Shown here piece by piece: positions 49,111 through 59,418 of a DNA stretch of 64,000 nucleotides. Origin of the DNA: Blautia sp. XA-2221 (GTDB lineage Bacteria; Bacillota; Clostridia; Lachnospirales; Lachnospiraceae); assembly GCF_028767025.1 (NCBI RefSeq), contig NZ_JAJQXX010000002.1:1-64000 (forward strand), given 5' to 3'. Made by a program: the position numbers and the translations under genes. A model generated the notes under the pieces. The model was not told the DNA's origin and ran no database searches. It saw only the letters and a list, made by a program, of their open reading frames with translations. Each line of letters starts with the position of its first letter. Position 1 is the first letter of the stretch.

Positions 49111-51366
49111 ATGAGAGAATTTTCACAGTGGGAAGGATTTAAAGGAAATCGCTGGAAAGAGAAAATTGACGTACGTAACTTTATTAAAATGAACTATACA
49201 CCATATGACGGTGATTCTTCATTCCTGGCAGAGCCGACAGAGGCAACAAACAAACTCTGGGACAAGCTTCAGGAGCTTCAGAAGGCAGAACGTGCCAACG
49301 GCGGTGTTCTGGATATGGAGACAGAGGTTGTAACATCTCTTACTGCATATGGCCCGGGATATATTGATGAAGATCTGAAAAATCTGGAAACAGTTGTTGG
49401 TCTTCAGACTGACAAACCGCTGAAACGTGCATTTATGCCATACGGCGGTATCAAAATGGCAGAAAAAGCATGTGAAACTTACGGATATGAAGTAAGCGAC
49501 AAGATCAAAGACATTTTTAACAACTACGAATTCAAAACACATAACCAGGGTGTATTTGACATCTATACACCGGAGATGAAAGTAGCTCGTCACAATAAGA
49601 TCCTTACAGGTCTTCCGGATACTTACGGCCGTGGACGTATCGTAGGCGATTACAGACGTGTGGCTCTTTACGGTATCGACGCTCTGATCGAAGAAAAACA
49701 GAAAGACTTTGCAGCAAGCGACCGTCAGGGTATGAGACGTTATGACTTCCAGCTTCGTGAGGAGATCGCTGACCAGATCCGCGCTCTTCAGGGAATGAAA
49801 GCTATGGCTCAGATCTATGGTTTTGATATTTCTCAGCCGGCTAAGAATGCAAGAGAAGCATTCCAGTGGCTGTACTTCGGATATCTTGCAGCTATCAAGA
49901 CTCAGAACGGCGCAGCAATGAGCGTTGGACGTATCTCTACTTTCCTTGATATTTATATTGAGAGAGATCTTCAGAATGGTACAATTACAGAGTCAGAGGC
50001 TCAGGAGCTTGTTGACCATATGGTTATGAAATTCCGTATGGTAAAATTTGCTCGTATTCCTTCTTACAACCAGCTCTTCTCCGGTGACCCGGTATGGGCA
50101 ACTCTGGAAGTAGCAGGTATGGGAATCGACGGACGCCATATGGTAACAAAGAGTGACTTCCGTTTCCTTCATACACTTGAGGATATGGGACCGGCTCCGG
50201 AACCGAACCTTACTGTTCTTTATTCTTCAAGACTGCCTGAGAACTTTAAGAAATATGCTGCAAATATTTCTGTTACAACAAGTTCTATCCAGTACGAGAA
50301 TGATGATGTAATGCGTCCGGTATGGGGAGATGACTACAGCATCTGCTGCTGTGTATCTGCTACAGAAACAGGTAAAGAGATCCAGTTCTTCGGAGCTCGT
50401 GCAAACCTTGCAAAATGCCTTCTTTACGCGATCAACGGTGGTGTTGACGAGAAGACAAAACAGCAGGTAGGACCTCAGTATCAGCCGATCACTTCTGAGT
50501 ATCTTGACTATGACGAGGTAGTTCAGAAATATGATCAGATGATGGACTGGCTGGCTCATCTGTATGTTGGAACCCTGAACATGATCCACTACATGCATGA
50601 CAAATACTACTACGAAGCTGCAGAGATGGCTCTGATCGATACAAAGGTTGACCGTTCCTTTGCAACCGGTATCGCAGGTTTCTCTCATGTAGTAGATTCC
50701 CTGTCTGCGATCAAATATGCAAAAGTAAAAGCAATTCGTGATGAAGACGGAATTACAACAGACTTTATTGTTGAGGGAGACTTCCCACGTTATGGTAATG
50801 ATGATGACAGAGCAGACGAGATTGCAACAAATCTTCTGTCTACTTTCCTCGGAAAGCTGAAACACATCCATACATACCGTGATTCCAAACCTACCACATC
50901 CATTCTTACCATTACATCTAATGTTGTTTATGGTAAAGCTACAGGATCTCTTCCGGATGGAAGAAAAGCAGGCGAGCCTCTGGCACCTGGTGCTAACCCG
51001 TCTTACGGCGCAGAGCAGAACGGACTTCTTGCTTCCCTGAACTCTGTTGCAAAACTTGACTATGAGGATGCTCTTGACGGTATTTCCAATACTCAGACTA
51101 TCAATCCGGATGCTCTGGGACACAGTGATGAGGAGCGTACAGACAACCTCGTTCATGTACTTGACGGATACTTTGATCAGGGCGCTCATCACCTGAACGT
51201 AAACGTATTTGGAAAAGAGAAACTGATCGACGCTATGGAACATCCGGAAAAAGAGGAGTATGCAAACTTCACAATCCGTGTTTCCGGTTATGCAGTTAAA
51301 TTTATCGACCTTACAAGAGAGCAGCAGATGGACGTTATTGCCAGAACCTGCCACGCAGAAATGTAA
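49111..51366 (+). CDS. pflB: Pyruvate formate-lyase
   Basis: This 751-residue glycyl-radical enzyme converts pyruvate and CoA to acetyl-CoA and formate during fermentation. The adjacent active-site cysteines are C413-C414 in [10 protein letters not shown], and the radical glycine is G726 in RVSGYAVKF near the C-terminus. AGAGGTG precedes the ATG. The activating enzyme starts 2 nt after its stop, so the two are one operon. It must be expressed without oxygen, fitting an anaerobe. Confidence 0.98.
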   Translation: MREFSQWEGFKGNRWKEKIDVRNFIKMNYTPYDGDSSFLAEPTEATNKLWDKLQELQKAERANGGVLDMETEVVTSLTAYGPGYIDEDLKNLETVVGLQTDKPLKRAFMPYGGIKMAEKACETYGYEVSDKIKDIFNNYEFKTHNQGVFDIYTPEMKVARHNKILTGLPDTYGRGRIVGDYRRVALYGIDALIEEKQKDFAASDRQGMRRYDFQLREEIADQIRALQGMKAMAQIYGFDISQPAKNAREAFQWLYFGYLAAIKTQNGAAMSVGRISTFLDIYIERDLQNGTITESEAQELVDHMVMKFRMVKFARIPSYNQLFSGDPVWATLEVAGMGIDGRHMVTKSDFRFLHTLEDMGPAPEPNLTVLYSSRLPENFKKYAANISVTTSSIQYENDDVMRPVWGDDYSICCCVSATETGKEIQFFGARANLAKCLLYAINGGVDEKTKQQVGPQYQPITSEYLDYDEVVQKYDQMMDWLAHLYVGTLNMIHYMHDKYYYEAAEMALIDTKVDRSFATGIAGFSHVVDSLSAIKYAKVKAIRDEDGITTDFIVEGDFPRYGNDDDRADEIATNLLSTFLGKLKHIHTYRDSKPTTSILTITSNVVYGKATGSLPDGRKAGEPLAPGANPSYGAEQNGLLASLNSVAKLDYEDALDGISNTQTINPDALGHSDEERTDNLVHVLDGYFDQGAHHLNVNVFGKEKLIDAMEHPEKEEYANFTIRVSGYAVKFIDLTREQQMDVIARTCHAEM

Positions 51367-51368
51367 GA

Positions 51369-52109
51369 ATGGATAAAAAAGAGATCAAAGGATATGTTCA
51401 CTCACTGGAAAGCTTCGGGTCTGTTGACGGCCCGGGCGTCCGGTTTGTGATTTTCTTAAGCGGCTGCGGTATGCGCTGTCAGTTCTGCCATAATCCGGAT
51501 ACCTGGAAAATGGGAGAAGGACAGACATACACACCGTCAGAACTTTTGAAAAAAGCACTTCGGTATAAAAATTACTGGGGTGAAAAGGGCGGGATCACAG
51601 TTAGCGGAGGGGAACCTCTTCTGCAGATTGACTTCCTGACAGAATTTTTCCGTCTGGCAAAAGAAGCCGGCGTGCATACCACACTGGATACCAGCGCCAA
51701 CCCTTATACAGAAAAAGAGCCTTTTTATTCCAAATGGCAGGAGCTGATGAAGTACACAGATCTTGTTCTTCTGGATATCAAACAGATTGATGAACAGGAG
51801 CATGTGAAGCTTACCGGCTGTACTAACACAAATATCCTTGCCATGGCAGAAAAGCTTTCAGAGATGAACAAGCCTGTATGGATCCGCCATGTGCTTGTGC
51901 CTGGTGGAAGCGATAACGACATATATCTCCACAGACTGGCTGATTTTATTAAAACTCTTAAAAATGTGGAGAGAGTGGAGGTTCTTCCTTATCATACGCT
52001 GGGAACCTTTAAGTGGGAAAAGCTGGGAATTCCTTATCCGCTGGAAGGTGTGAAGCCTCCCACAGAGGAACGGATCAAAAATGCCAGAGAGATTCTGGGC
52101 GCGAACTAA
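51369..52109 (+). CDS. pflA: Pyruvate formate-lyase activating enzyme
   Basis: This 246-residue radical SAM enzyme installs the glycyl radical on PflB. The cluster motif is C33-x3-C37-x2-C40 in CGMRCQFCHNPDTW, then TVSGGEPLLQ (SAM binding). It is 2 nt downstream of pflB. Normal length. A branched terminator follows at 52151-52219. Confidence 0.97.
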   Translation: MDKKEIKGYVHSLESFGSVDGPGVRFVIFLSGCGMRCQFCHNPDTWKMGEGQTYTPSELLKKALRYKNYWGEKGGITVSGGEPLLQIDFLTEFFRLAKEAGVHTTLDTSANPYTEKEPFYSKWQELMKYTDLVLLDIKQIDEQEHVKLTGCTNTNILAMAEKLSEMNKPVWIRHVLVPGGSDNDIYLHRLADFIKTLKNVERVEVLPYHTLGTFKWEKLGIPYPLEGVKPPTEERIKNAREILGAN

Positions 52110-52150
52110 CTGCCTGAAAATTCTTTCATAATTGAAAATATAAGCATGAG

Positions 52151-52219
52151 AACTGCTGTAAGAAACCTGTAGTTCCGGCATAATCTGTCGGACGAGGTAA
52201 GCTTGCAGCAGTTTTTGTT
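52151..52219 (+). terminator. Branched terminator after pflA
   Basis: AACTGCTG (52151-52158) pairs with CAGCAGTT (52206-52213), enclosing TCCG/CGGA (52174-52192), then a T run. Confidence 0.7.
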
Positions 52220-52302
52220 TATTTATGGAAGAGATGAAAATTGCTGCCCGTATAGTGTTCTGATCAGGCTCCTGTAAATGGAACCGTTAAGAAAATTTTT
52301 GC

Positions 52303-52331
52303 TTGGCAGTGCTGCACACGTCTGCTAAAAT
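52303..52331 (+). promoter_or_regulatory. Promoter of sbcDC
   Basis: TTGGCA (52303-52308), 17 nt, TAAAAT (52326-52331). It lies 165 nt before sbcD, so the transcript would include the hairpin at 52389-52428. Confidence 0.55.
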
Positions 52332-52388
52332 GAAAGAAACGAACCTGTAAAGATAAAATGTTCTGAATGTAATAAAAGAGAACAAACG

Positions 52389-52428
52389 AAAATCCTTCGG
52401 ACCTGTGTGGACAGAACCGGGGGATTTT
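52389..52428 (+). terminator. Leader hairpin before sbcD
   Basis: AAAATCC-CGG (52389-52400) pairs with CCG-GGATTTT (52417-52428). With its 3' T run inside the stem it could attenuate the sbcDC transcript. Confidence 0.5.
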
Positions 52429-52496
52429 GTATACAAACTATAAAAACAGCATTACTGACAGTAAGGATTTATGATTACAAAGAACCAGGAGGACGC

Positions 52497-53648
52497 ATGA
52501 AATTTTTTCATTTATCAGACTTACATATTGGGTTAAAGCTAATGAACCGGGATCTGAGGGAGGATCAGGAATATATTTTCCGGCAGATTGTGGATATGGT
52601 AAAGGCACAGAAACCGGACGCTCTGGTGATCGCAGGTGATATTTATGACAAAGCGGTTCCGTCTGCGGAGGCAGTACAGGTATTTGATTCTTTTATGGGA
52701 CAGCTGACTGAGGCAGCGCCGGAAATGACGGTTATGGCGATCAGCGGAAACCATGACAGTGGTCCAAGAGTGGACTGTTTCCGAAGCGTGCTTTCCAGAC
52801 AGAAAGTGCATATGATTGGACTTCCGCCACAGCGTGAGGGAGAATATATTGAGAAGGTCGTACTGCAGGATACCTATGGTAAAGTAAACTTTTATCTTCT
52901 TCCTTTTGTGAAGCCGTCTATGGTAAAAATGATTGCAGGAACAGATAAAAACGGCAATAATCTTTCTTATGATGAAACAGTTCACAAGCTGATCGAAAGA
53001 GAAGATATAAATAAAAAAGAGAGAAACATTCTGGTAAGCCATCAGTTTTATCTTTCTGTGGGAAAAGCTGCGGATGATGTGGAAAGAATGGACTCGGAGA
53101 TACGGACTGTGGGGAATATTGACCAGATTTCCGCAGATATTCTGGAACAGTTTGATTATGCGGCGCTGGGGCATATCCATAAGCCCATGAAAGTGGGAAA
53201 GGAAGTTTTTCGCTACTGTGGAACGCCTCTGGCCTGCTCTGTAAGCGAGGCGGCACAGCAGAAGGGGATTCTTATGGTGGAAATAAAAGAGAAAGAAAAA
53301 GCGCCGGAAATTACGGTTCTTCCTCTTATGCCTTTACGTCAGGTTCGGGTGATAAAAGGAAGTCTGGAAGAGGTTCTGGAACAGAAATGCCAGGATTATG
53401 TGACGGTAATTCTTACAGATAAGGCAGATCTTGATGTTATTGATATGCAGGACAGACTGAGACTTGCTTTTCCGTATCTTCTGGAAATCCGCCGGGAAAA
53501 TCAGAGAAAAGCAGACTACAGCAGAAAAAACAAAGCCCGGGAATTGCTGGATCCTTTTGAACTGTGCTGCGGATTTCTGAAGGATATGGATGAGGAAGAA
53601 AAAGATATTCTCAGAGACGTACTGAACACGGTACAGGAGGTGAAATAG
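52497..53648 (+). CDS. sbcD: Exonuclease subunit SbcD (Mre11-like)
   Basis: This 383-residue nuclease of the SbcCD complex trims hairpins and protein-blocked DNA ends. Metallophosphatase motifs: SDLHIG (7-12), GDIYDKAVPS, GNHDS, SHQFY and GHIHKPMKVG. ATG 52497 has AGGAGG. It ends 1 nt before sbcC. The subunit joins two SbcC molecules. Confidence 0.95.
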   Translation: MKFFHLSDLHIGLKLMNRDLREDQEYIFRQIVDMVKAQKPDALVIAGDIYDKAVPSAEAVQVFDSFMGQLTEAAPEMTVMAISGNHDSGPRVDCFRSVLSRQKVHMIGLPPQREGEYIEKVVLQDTYGKVNFYLLPFVKPSMVKMIAGTDKNGNNLSYDETVHKLIEREDINKKERNILVSHQFYLSVGKAADDVERMDSEIRTVGNIDQISADILEQFDYAALGHIHKPMKVGKEVFRYCGTPLACSVSEAAQQKGILMVEIKEKEKAPEITVLPLMPLRQVRVIKGSLEEVLEQKCQDYVTVILTDKADLDVIDMQDRLRLAFPYLLEIRRENQRKADYSRKNKARELLDPFELCCGFLKDMDEEEKDILRDVLNTVQEVK

Positions 53649-53649
53649 A

Positions 53650-56600
53650 ATGAGACCGCAGAAACTTACCATGCAGGCATTTGGATCTTACGGGCAGAAA
53701 ACCGTTATAGATTTTACCAGGACAGATCAGAATCTTTTTTTGATCACAGGCGATACGGGAGCCGGAAAAACTACGATTTTTGATGCGATCGTTTTTGCTC
53801 TGTACGGGGAAGCCAGCTCTGTATCAAATAAAAAAGAGGGCGTTGTTCTGCAGAGTCAGTATGCAGCGCTGGATCTTGAACCATATGTGGAGCTGGAATT
53901 TACAGACGGGCAGGCGCAGGATATTTATACAGTACATCGTGTGCCCAGACACCTGAAAAAACTCACCAGAGGAGCCGCAAAGGGTGTTGGGACCAGAGAG
54001 ATTACAGGTTCTGTGAGTCTGATCATGCCAGATGGCACGGAATATCCTCAGAAGGAATCCAATGGAAAAATCCAGGAGATCATCGGACTTACCAAAAATC
54101 AGTTTATGCAGATAGCCATGATCGCACAGGGAGAGTTTATGGAACTTCTCCGGGCAAAATCTGACGATAAGAAAAAAATATTCCGCAGGCTTTTTAATAC
54201 AGAAATGTATGAGAATATTGCTGTGGAACTGAAAAAGAGAAAGAAGGCAAAGGAAAAGGACATTGAAAGTATTAAAATGCAGTGTCAGAGTCAGGCAGCC
54301 GGAGTAAAGCTTCTGTCAGACAGAATGGAAAAACAGGGCCAGGAAGAATTATGGCAGGAGACAGCTGTTCTGGAAGAGAGCCTGGATAGGCTGAAAAAGC
54401 AGATTACAGCCGGGGAGATTGTTGTAATAGGAGAATTTCTGGAAACACTGTTCCAGTATTGCAGGATTCTGGAAGAGAACCTGGAAACAGCAGAAAAACG
54501 CTACAGTGAAGCGGCGAAAGTCAGGGATAAAAAAAGAGATGAATATACGGAAGCCCAACATCTTCAGCAGCTATTCTCTCAGCTGGAGGATGCGGAAAAG
54601 AAACTTGCTCAATGCGGAGAACTGGCTTCTGAAATGGAGAAAAAAGAACGGCTGGCAGAGCAGATTCAGGCGGCCTGGGACGTAAAAGTATCCAGCGACC
54701 AGCTGGAAGAAAAAAGGCAGAAAGCAGAAAAAACAGAGACTGCTTTAAGAGAACTGAACAGTCAGTTGCCGGAGCTTCTGAAAATACAACAGGAGGCAGA
54801 GAAAGAAGAAAAAGAAGCGGAGAAGGAGCGGGATCAGGCTCAGGAAGAGTTCAATCGTATAGATGAAAAGGCGAAAAATGCTCTGAAATTATTCCGGCAA
54901 ATAAGGGATTGTCAACAAAAAGCAGAGAAGCTTGCCAGCGAACTTCAATATATTCAAAAGCAAAATAAAAAAGCAAAGGATGATTTCGCATCTGTAGAAA
55001 ATCAGGAAAAAGAATACCGGGAGCAGGAGAAAACTCTTTTTGATGCAGGAGAAAAGCTTGCCGTATGTCAGTCCAAAATGGACGAGGTTGGAATGATGAT
55101 AGAGGATCTCAAAGGGCTGTCAGGTATGTATCAGGAAATAAAAAAATATAATGCGGCTGCAGAAAATCTGCAACAGGAATATAAGGATGTCAGTGACAGA
55201 TATGAGAAAAAGAACCAGGAATACGAAAATCTGAGACGTGCTTTTCTGGATGCTCAGGCAGGGTTTCTGGCTAAAGAGCTGAAGCCCGGGAAACCGTGTC
55301 CTGTATGTGGATCAACAGAGCATCCAAGCCCTTGTATTCCGAAAGCAGAGCATAAAGAACTTTCCCAGGATAAGATAGAACAGATTGGACAGGACGCAGA
55401 TCTTCTTCGTAAAGAGCAGGAAAAACTTTCCGGAGAGGTGAAGTCAAATATTAACCTGAGAGATGCCAGAGATCGGGATTTCAAAGAAAATTTTGTGAAA
55501 TTACAGGATAAAATGCGCAGGAATATCCCGGATCTTCCGGAAGATTTTTCTCCCGGACAGGCGCAGGATTTGATAAAACAATGGAAGAAGAAGATTCAGG
55601 AAGAAGGACTTATATATCAGAAACAATCGCAGACATTAGCAGAAGTCCGGGAAAAATTAGAGGAACTGGAAAAACGTAAGCCTTCTTTAAAAGCAGATAT
55701 GGAGAGCTTTCAGGAGAAGGAAAAAAATAAACAGGCGGAGCTGGAAGGAGCCAGATCAGAGCTTTCCGGATATTCATCTTCTGCCGATTTTTCTTCTGAA
55801 GATGAGGCAAAAAATGCCCGGAATATAGCGCAAAACAAAAAGAATCAGAAAGAAAATGCTTTGAAAAAATCCAGAGAGAAAGCTGAGCAGGTAAGACAGA
55901 AAAGTATAGAAACAGAAGCTCTTATCCGCAAATATGATGCGGAGCTGCCCGGGCAAAAAGAAGAAAAAAACAGGCAGAAAAGGGTTTATGAAAGTCTTTT
56001 GCAGGAGAAAAATCTTACAGAGGAACAATGGAAATATCTTACTGACACCTATGAAAAGGATGCTGCTGAAGCGTTCAGAAAAGAGGTAAATACATTCCGT
56101 AACAACAGGACGGCAGCAGAAAGCAGCGCACAGTCAATGAGAACTGCAATAGGAGAAAGGCCGCGTCCTGTGCTGGAAGAAATATGCAGTCAGGCAGAGG
56201 AAGCAGAGAAAAACCTTGAAGATCTGGGGCGTATCAGGGACGGGTTAAAGTCTGTATATCAGGAGGATCAGTCGGTTTATGATGCTCTCGCTCCAAAGTA
56301 TACGGACAGGAAACGTCTGGTGGAGGAACATGCAAAGCTTGATAATCTCTACAGCCTGGTTTCGGGCAATGTCAGCGGTTCCAGAATGGATCTGGAAACT
56401 TATGTGCAGCGCTATTATCTGGAAAGAATCCTGGATGCAGCCAATCGCAGATTTCAGGATATGTCCGCAGGTCAGTTTGAGCTTCGTATGTGCGATCTGG
56501 AAAAGGCGGGAGAGGGCAAAAACAGAGGGCTCGATCTAATGGTATATTCCACAGTTACCGGAAAAGAGAGGGAGATCCGGACACTTTCCGGAGGGGAATC

Positions 56601-56877
56601 CTTTATGGCTGCTCTTTCTCTTGCCCTTGGAATGGCAGATGAGATTCAGGAAAGTTCTGCGGCGGTCAGCCTGGATATTATGTTTATAGACGAGGGATTT
56701 GGCTCTCTGGATGAACATTCCAGGAATCAGGCTGTAAAGGTATTACTGGAAATGGCAGAAGGCTCGAAGCTGATCGGAATTATTTCTCATGTGACAGAAC
56801 TGAAGCAGGAGATAGAGGATCAGTTGATCGTAACCAAAGATGAGGTCGGAAGTCATGTAAGATGGCAGCTCAGCTGA
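53650..56877 (+). CDS. sbcC: Exonuclease subunit SbcC (Rad50-like ATPase)
   Basis: This 1075-residue SMC-like ATPase has N-terminal Walker A GDTGAGKT (34-41), long coiled-coil arms, a zinc hook C550-P-V-C553 (PCPVCGSTEHP) at the tip, and C-terminal signature LSGGESFMAALSLALGM with Walker B DIMFIDEGFGSLDEHS. It works with SbcD in DNA end processing. Full length, translationally coupled to sbcD. A bidirectional terminator follows. Confidence 0.96.
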   Translation: MRPQKLTMQAFGSYGQKTVIDFTRTDQNLFLITGDTGAGKTTIFDAIVFALYGEASSVSNKKEGVVLQSQYAALDLEPYVELEFTDGQAQDIYTVHRVPRHLKKLTRGAAKGVGTREITGSVSLIMPDGTEYPQKESNGKIQEIIGLTKNQFMQIAMIAQGEFMELLRAKSDDKKKIFRRLFNTEMYENIAVELKKRKKAKEKDIESIKMQCQSQAAGVKLLSDRMEKQGQEELWQETAVLEESLDRLKKQITAGEIVVIGEFLETLFQYCRILEENLETAEKRYSEAAKVRDKKRDEYTEAQHLQQLFSQLEDAEKKLAQCGELASEMEKKERLAEQIQAAWDVKVSSDQLEEKRQKAEKTETALRELNSQLPELLKIQQEAEKEEKEAEKERDQAQEEFNRIDEKAKNALKLFRQIRDCQQKAEKLASELQYIQKQNKKAKDDFASVENQEKEYREQEKTLFDAGEKLAVCQSKMDEVGMMIEDLKGLSGMYQEIKKYNAAAENLQQEYKDVSDRYEKKNQEYENLRRAFLDAQAGFLAKELKPGKPCPVCGSTEHPSPCIPKAEHKELSQDKIEQIGQDADLLRKEQEKLSGEVKSNINLRDARDRDFKENFVKLQDKMRRNIPDLPEDFSPGQAQDLIKQWKKKIQEEGLIYQKQSQTLAEVREKLEELEKRKPSLKADMESFQEKEKNKQAELEGARSELSGYSSSADFSSEDEAKNARNIAQNKKNQKENALKKSREKAEQVRQKSIETEALIRKYDAELPGQKEEKNRQKRVYESLLQEKNLTEEQWKYLTDTYEKDAAEAFRKEVNTFRNNRTAAESSAQSMRTAIGERPRPVLEEICSQAEEAEKNLEDLGRIRDGLKSVYQEDQSVYDALAPKYTDRKRLVEEHAKLDNLYSLVSGNVSGSRMDLETYVQRYYLERILDAANRRFQDMSAGQFELRMCDLEKAGEGKNRGLDLMVYSTVTGKEREIRTLSGGESFMAALSLALGMADEIQESSAAVSLDIMFIDEGFGSLDEHSRNQAVKVLLEMAEGSKLIGIISHVTELKQEIEDQLIVTKDEVGSHVRWQLS

Positions 56878-56885
56878 CATAAATT

Positions 56886-56922
56886 AAGGGCGAAGATACG
56901 CAACAGCAATATCTTCGCCCTT
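56886..56922. terminator. Bidirectional terminator
   Basis: AAGGGCGAAGATA (56886-56898) and TATCTTCGCCCTT (56910-56922) form a 13-bp perfect stem between the convergent sbcC and acyltransferase genes. Confidence 0.9.
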
Positions 56923-56945
56923 TGTCTGTGAGCGGATCAATTATT

Positions 56946-57986
56946 TTATGCTCTGATCAGCTTTTTGACACCCGGTATTTTAGATGCAGCAAAGCAGCTT
57001 GCGAAGGACAGAATCGTTACAACCACATAACAGATTAATATATACTGGAGAGGCGCTTTTGTATATCCAAAAATTTTGCGGAAAACAGTCAGGAAAAGAG
57101 GATGAACGATATAGACGCCAAAACTCAATTTGGATAATACTTCTATAATATTTTTTAATCGGCTGTCCGGTGTCCATTTTTTTCCACAATTCAATGCAAT
57201 AAACACAGCTACTGAATACAGCAAAATAAGAAGATTCATATTGGAATAGCCATTAGAATAATCCTTTGTTATTTGAACATATAAAACAGTGATCAGCAAG
57301 GAAAAAAATCCCATGCAATAAAAGCTCCATTTCTTCTTGATTTTAATATTCGTAAGATACCATCCGATAATATAATAGGTAATAAAACCGCCGAAAAAAT
57401 CTAAACGGAATTTTTCTATGAATTTTACGAAATAAATCACATCGTTCCACAATAATGACAAAGCGTTTAGTATGGGCTGCGAAAACTGTGTTAAGACAGA
57501 AACGGCAAAAAATAACAAAATTAAATTTTTATTCTTTTTGCTTATAAACTCTCTGAGAAACGGCGTTATCAGATACAGACCGATGATCATATAGAGATAC
57601 CACATATGATAATGTCCCAGAAGCATTGAAGAAACGATACGCTTAAAACTCAGGGATTTGCCTTTCGATAATGGAAACACTATATTATAAATACAGGAAT
57701 ATAGTACGGACCAAAAGATCAAAAGGAAAGCAATATTTTTTATATTCTTTAAAAACAAACTTTTTATGCTGATATTACGGTTTTCGTCAAGCATTAATGC
57801 TCCTGAAATCATAACAAAAAGAGGAACGCCTATTCGTGATATACTGTCAAAAATATTTCCCCAAAAAAATTCCGGTGTTGCGATATTATACGAAGTTACA
57901 AACTTTACATTTGTATGTATCATTACCACTGCCAACACTGCGATTATCCGTGTAATATCTAAAGATATATTTCTTTCTTTGTTCAT
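56946..57986 (-). CDS. Acyltransferase-3 family membrane protein
   Basis: This 346-residue membrane protein of the OafA/YrhL family (PF01757) has about ten helices, starting SLDITRIIAVLAVVMIHTNV with the catalytic-type His, and FGVYIVHPLFLTVFRKIFG near the end. It transfers acetyl or succinyl groups to surface sugars or lipids; the acceptor is unknown. It is noticeably more AT-rich than its neighbours, hinting at transfer. ATG 57986 is preceded by GGAG-like GAGAGG. Confidence 0.88.
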   Translation of the reverse strand: MNKERNISLDITRIIAVLAVVMIHTNVKFVTSYNIATPEFFWGNIFDSISRIGVPLFVMISGALMLDENRNISIKSLFLKNIKNIAFLLIFWSVLYSCIYNIVFPLSKGKSLSFKRIVSSMLLGHYHMWYLYMIIGLYLITPFLREFISKKNKNLILLFFAVSVLTQFSQPILNALSLLWNDVIYFVKFIEKFRLDFFGGFITYYIIGWYLTNIKIKKKWSFYCMGFFSLLITVLYVQITKDYSNGYSNMNLLILLYSVAVFIALNCGKKWTPDSRLKNIIEVLSKLSFGVYIVHPLFLTVFRKIFGYTKAPLQYILICYVVVTILSFASCFAASKIPGVKKLIRA

Positions 57987-58335
57987 CTTAACCTCTCCAA
58001 TTTTGATAATGATTGATGGGAATTTTTAAAATTGTCCAAAATATAAGGGATTCTCTCTCCTTTTGGTGTAGAATCAGGTAACTGAAAAAATCTGCTGAAA
58101 AAGAAAGAGGATTCCTTATAATCAATTTTACATCAAAAACTTACCAGATGAAACGGGGAATTTTGCTTTTTTAATGAAATCCGCCTGAACTTTGCAATGT
58201 GTTTTGACAAGGCCGATGTAAACGGAGCGTTCTGTAACCATAAGATAAATGCGGGAAATGATTGTCATACAAAACTGATAATGATATGATGGAAGCGTAA
58301 AAATGAGATAAACGATAAACAGAGAGGATAAAATA
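57987..58335. other. Intergenic region with an inverted repeat
   Basis: Divergent region between the acyltransferase (minus) and the esterase (plus). TATAAGGGAT (58042-58051) and ATTCCTTATA (58111-58120) form imperfect arms about 60 nt apart. No gene or clear promoter is recognised. Confidence 0.4.
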
Positions 58336-59274
58336 TTGATATCAAAGACAATGCGCGCAATTTTGCATGCGCTATCTTACAGCAATGTTGAAGTAGATGC
58401 AGCCAGACGGCTGGCAGACCTTAAAAAGCTGGATGCCATGAGGATATTTGTAAAAAAACTGGACACAAAGGTATATAATGGAGAATATGAGGTTCCTGTG
58501 CGTGTTTATTTTCCTTCAGAGGATGCCATGACAATGGAGGCGTCAGAGAGAAATTCCTGCCCTATTCTGTTGTTTTTTCACGGGGGCGGATGGGTGACTG
58601 ACAGCGTGGAAAATTATGACCGTGTATGTTCCCGGATGGCGCAGGACACGAAACATATTGTGATTTCTGTAGAATACAGACTGGCTCCGGAATACCGTTT
58701 TCCCACAGGTCTGGAGGACTGCTATGCGGCAGCCAGAGAGCTGTATACCAATCCTGATCTGAACATAGATCCGGACAAAATTACGATCATGGGGGACAGC
58801 GCAGGCGGAAATCTGGCGGCAGCGGTGTGCCTTATGGCAAGGGACAGAGAAGAGTTTATGCCAAAGCGGCAGATACTTATCTATCCGGCTCTGGGTAACT
58901 GCTATACAGAGCAGTCCCCCTATGAGTCGGTTCATACCAACGGAACAGATTATCTGCTGACTTCTGAGAGAATGGAAAATTATCTGAAGCTTTATGAGAG
59001 CAGTCCGGAGGATCGTGAAAATCCATATTTCTCACCTTTGAAGGAAAAAGATTTAAGCGATATGCCGGATACGCTGATTCTGACAGCGGAGTTTGACCCT
59101 TTAAGAGATGAAGGGGAAGAATATGGAAAAAGGCTGGAGCAGGCAGGAAACTATGTGGAGATACACAGAATTTCCAATGCGCTTCATGGATATTTTGCGC
59201 TGGGGATCCGTTTTTTTCATGTGCAGGAAAGCTTCCGGCATATGAATGAGTTTCTGAAAAAAAGAGAGGTCTGA
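58336..59274 (+). CDS. Alpha/beta hydrolase (HSL-type esterase)
   Basis: This 312-residue esterase of the hormone-sensitive-lipase group has the oxyanion motif HGGGWV, the nucleophile GDSAGGNLAAA, an Asp in EFDPLRDEG and a His in LHGYF. TTG 58336 follows GAGAGGA. It precedes a condensation-type acyltransferase gene, so both may act on the same acyl ester. The substrate is unknown; short-chain or acetyl esters are typical of the family. Confidence 0.9.
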   Translation: MISKTMRAILHALSYSNVEVDAARRLADLKKLDAMRIFVKKLDTKVYNGEYEVPVRVYFPSEDAMTMEASERNSCPILLFFHGGGWVTDSVENYDRVCSRMAQDTKHIVISVEYRLAPEYRFPTGLEDCYAAARELYTNPDLNIDPDKITIMGDSAGGNLAAAVCLMARDREEFMPKRQILIYPALGNCYTEQSPYESVHTNGTDYLLTSERMENYLKLYESSPEDRENPYFSPLKEKDLSDMPDTLILTAEFDPLRDEGEEYGKRLEQAGNYVEIHRISNALHGYFALGIRFFHVQESFRHMNEFLKKREV

Positions 59275-59418
59275 TTTTTGCCCATTTCCATAAAAGATTG
59301 TTTTATGTTTGAACAGAAAAATCTGTGGATAGTGGGGAAAAGTCTGCTCAAATCCTTTCTTGCCTGTTGATTAAGGCTATGATATATTTGAACTATTATA
59401 GGAGAGAAGGCAGAAAAT

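Noticed and set aside
50227-51354. 375-codon open frame antisense to pflB
   Set aside because: It mirrors the strongly biased codons of pflB, has no ribosome site, and the Cys/Val-rich product resembles no protein.
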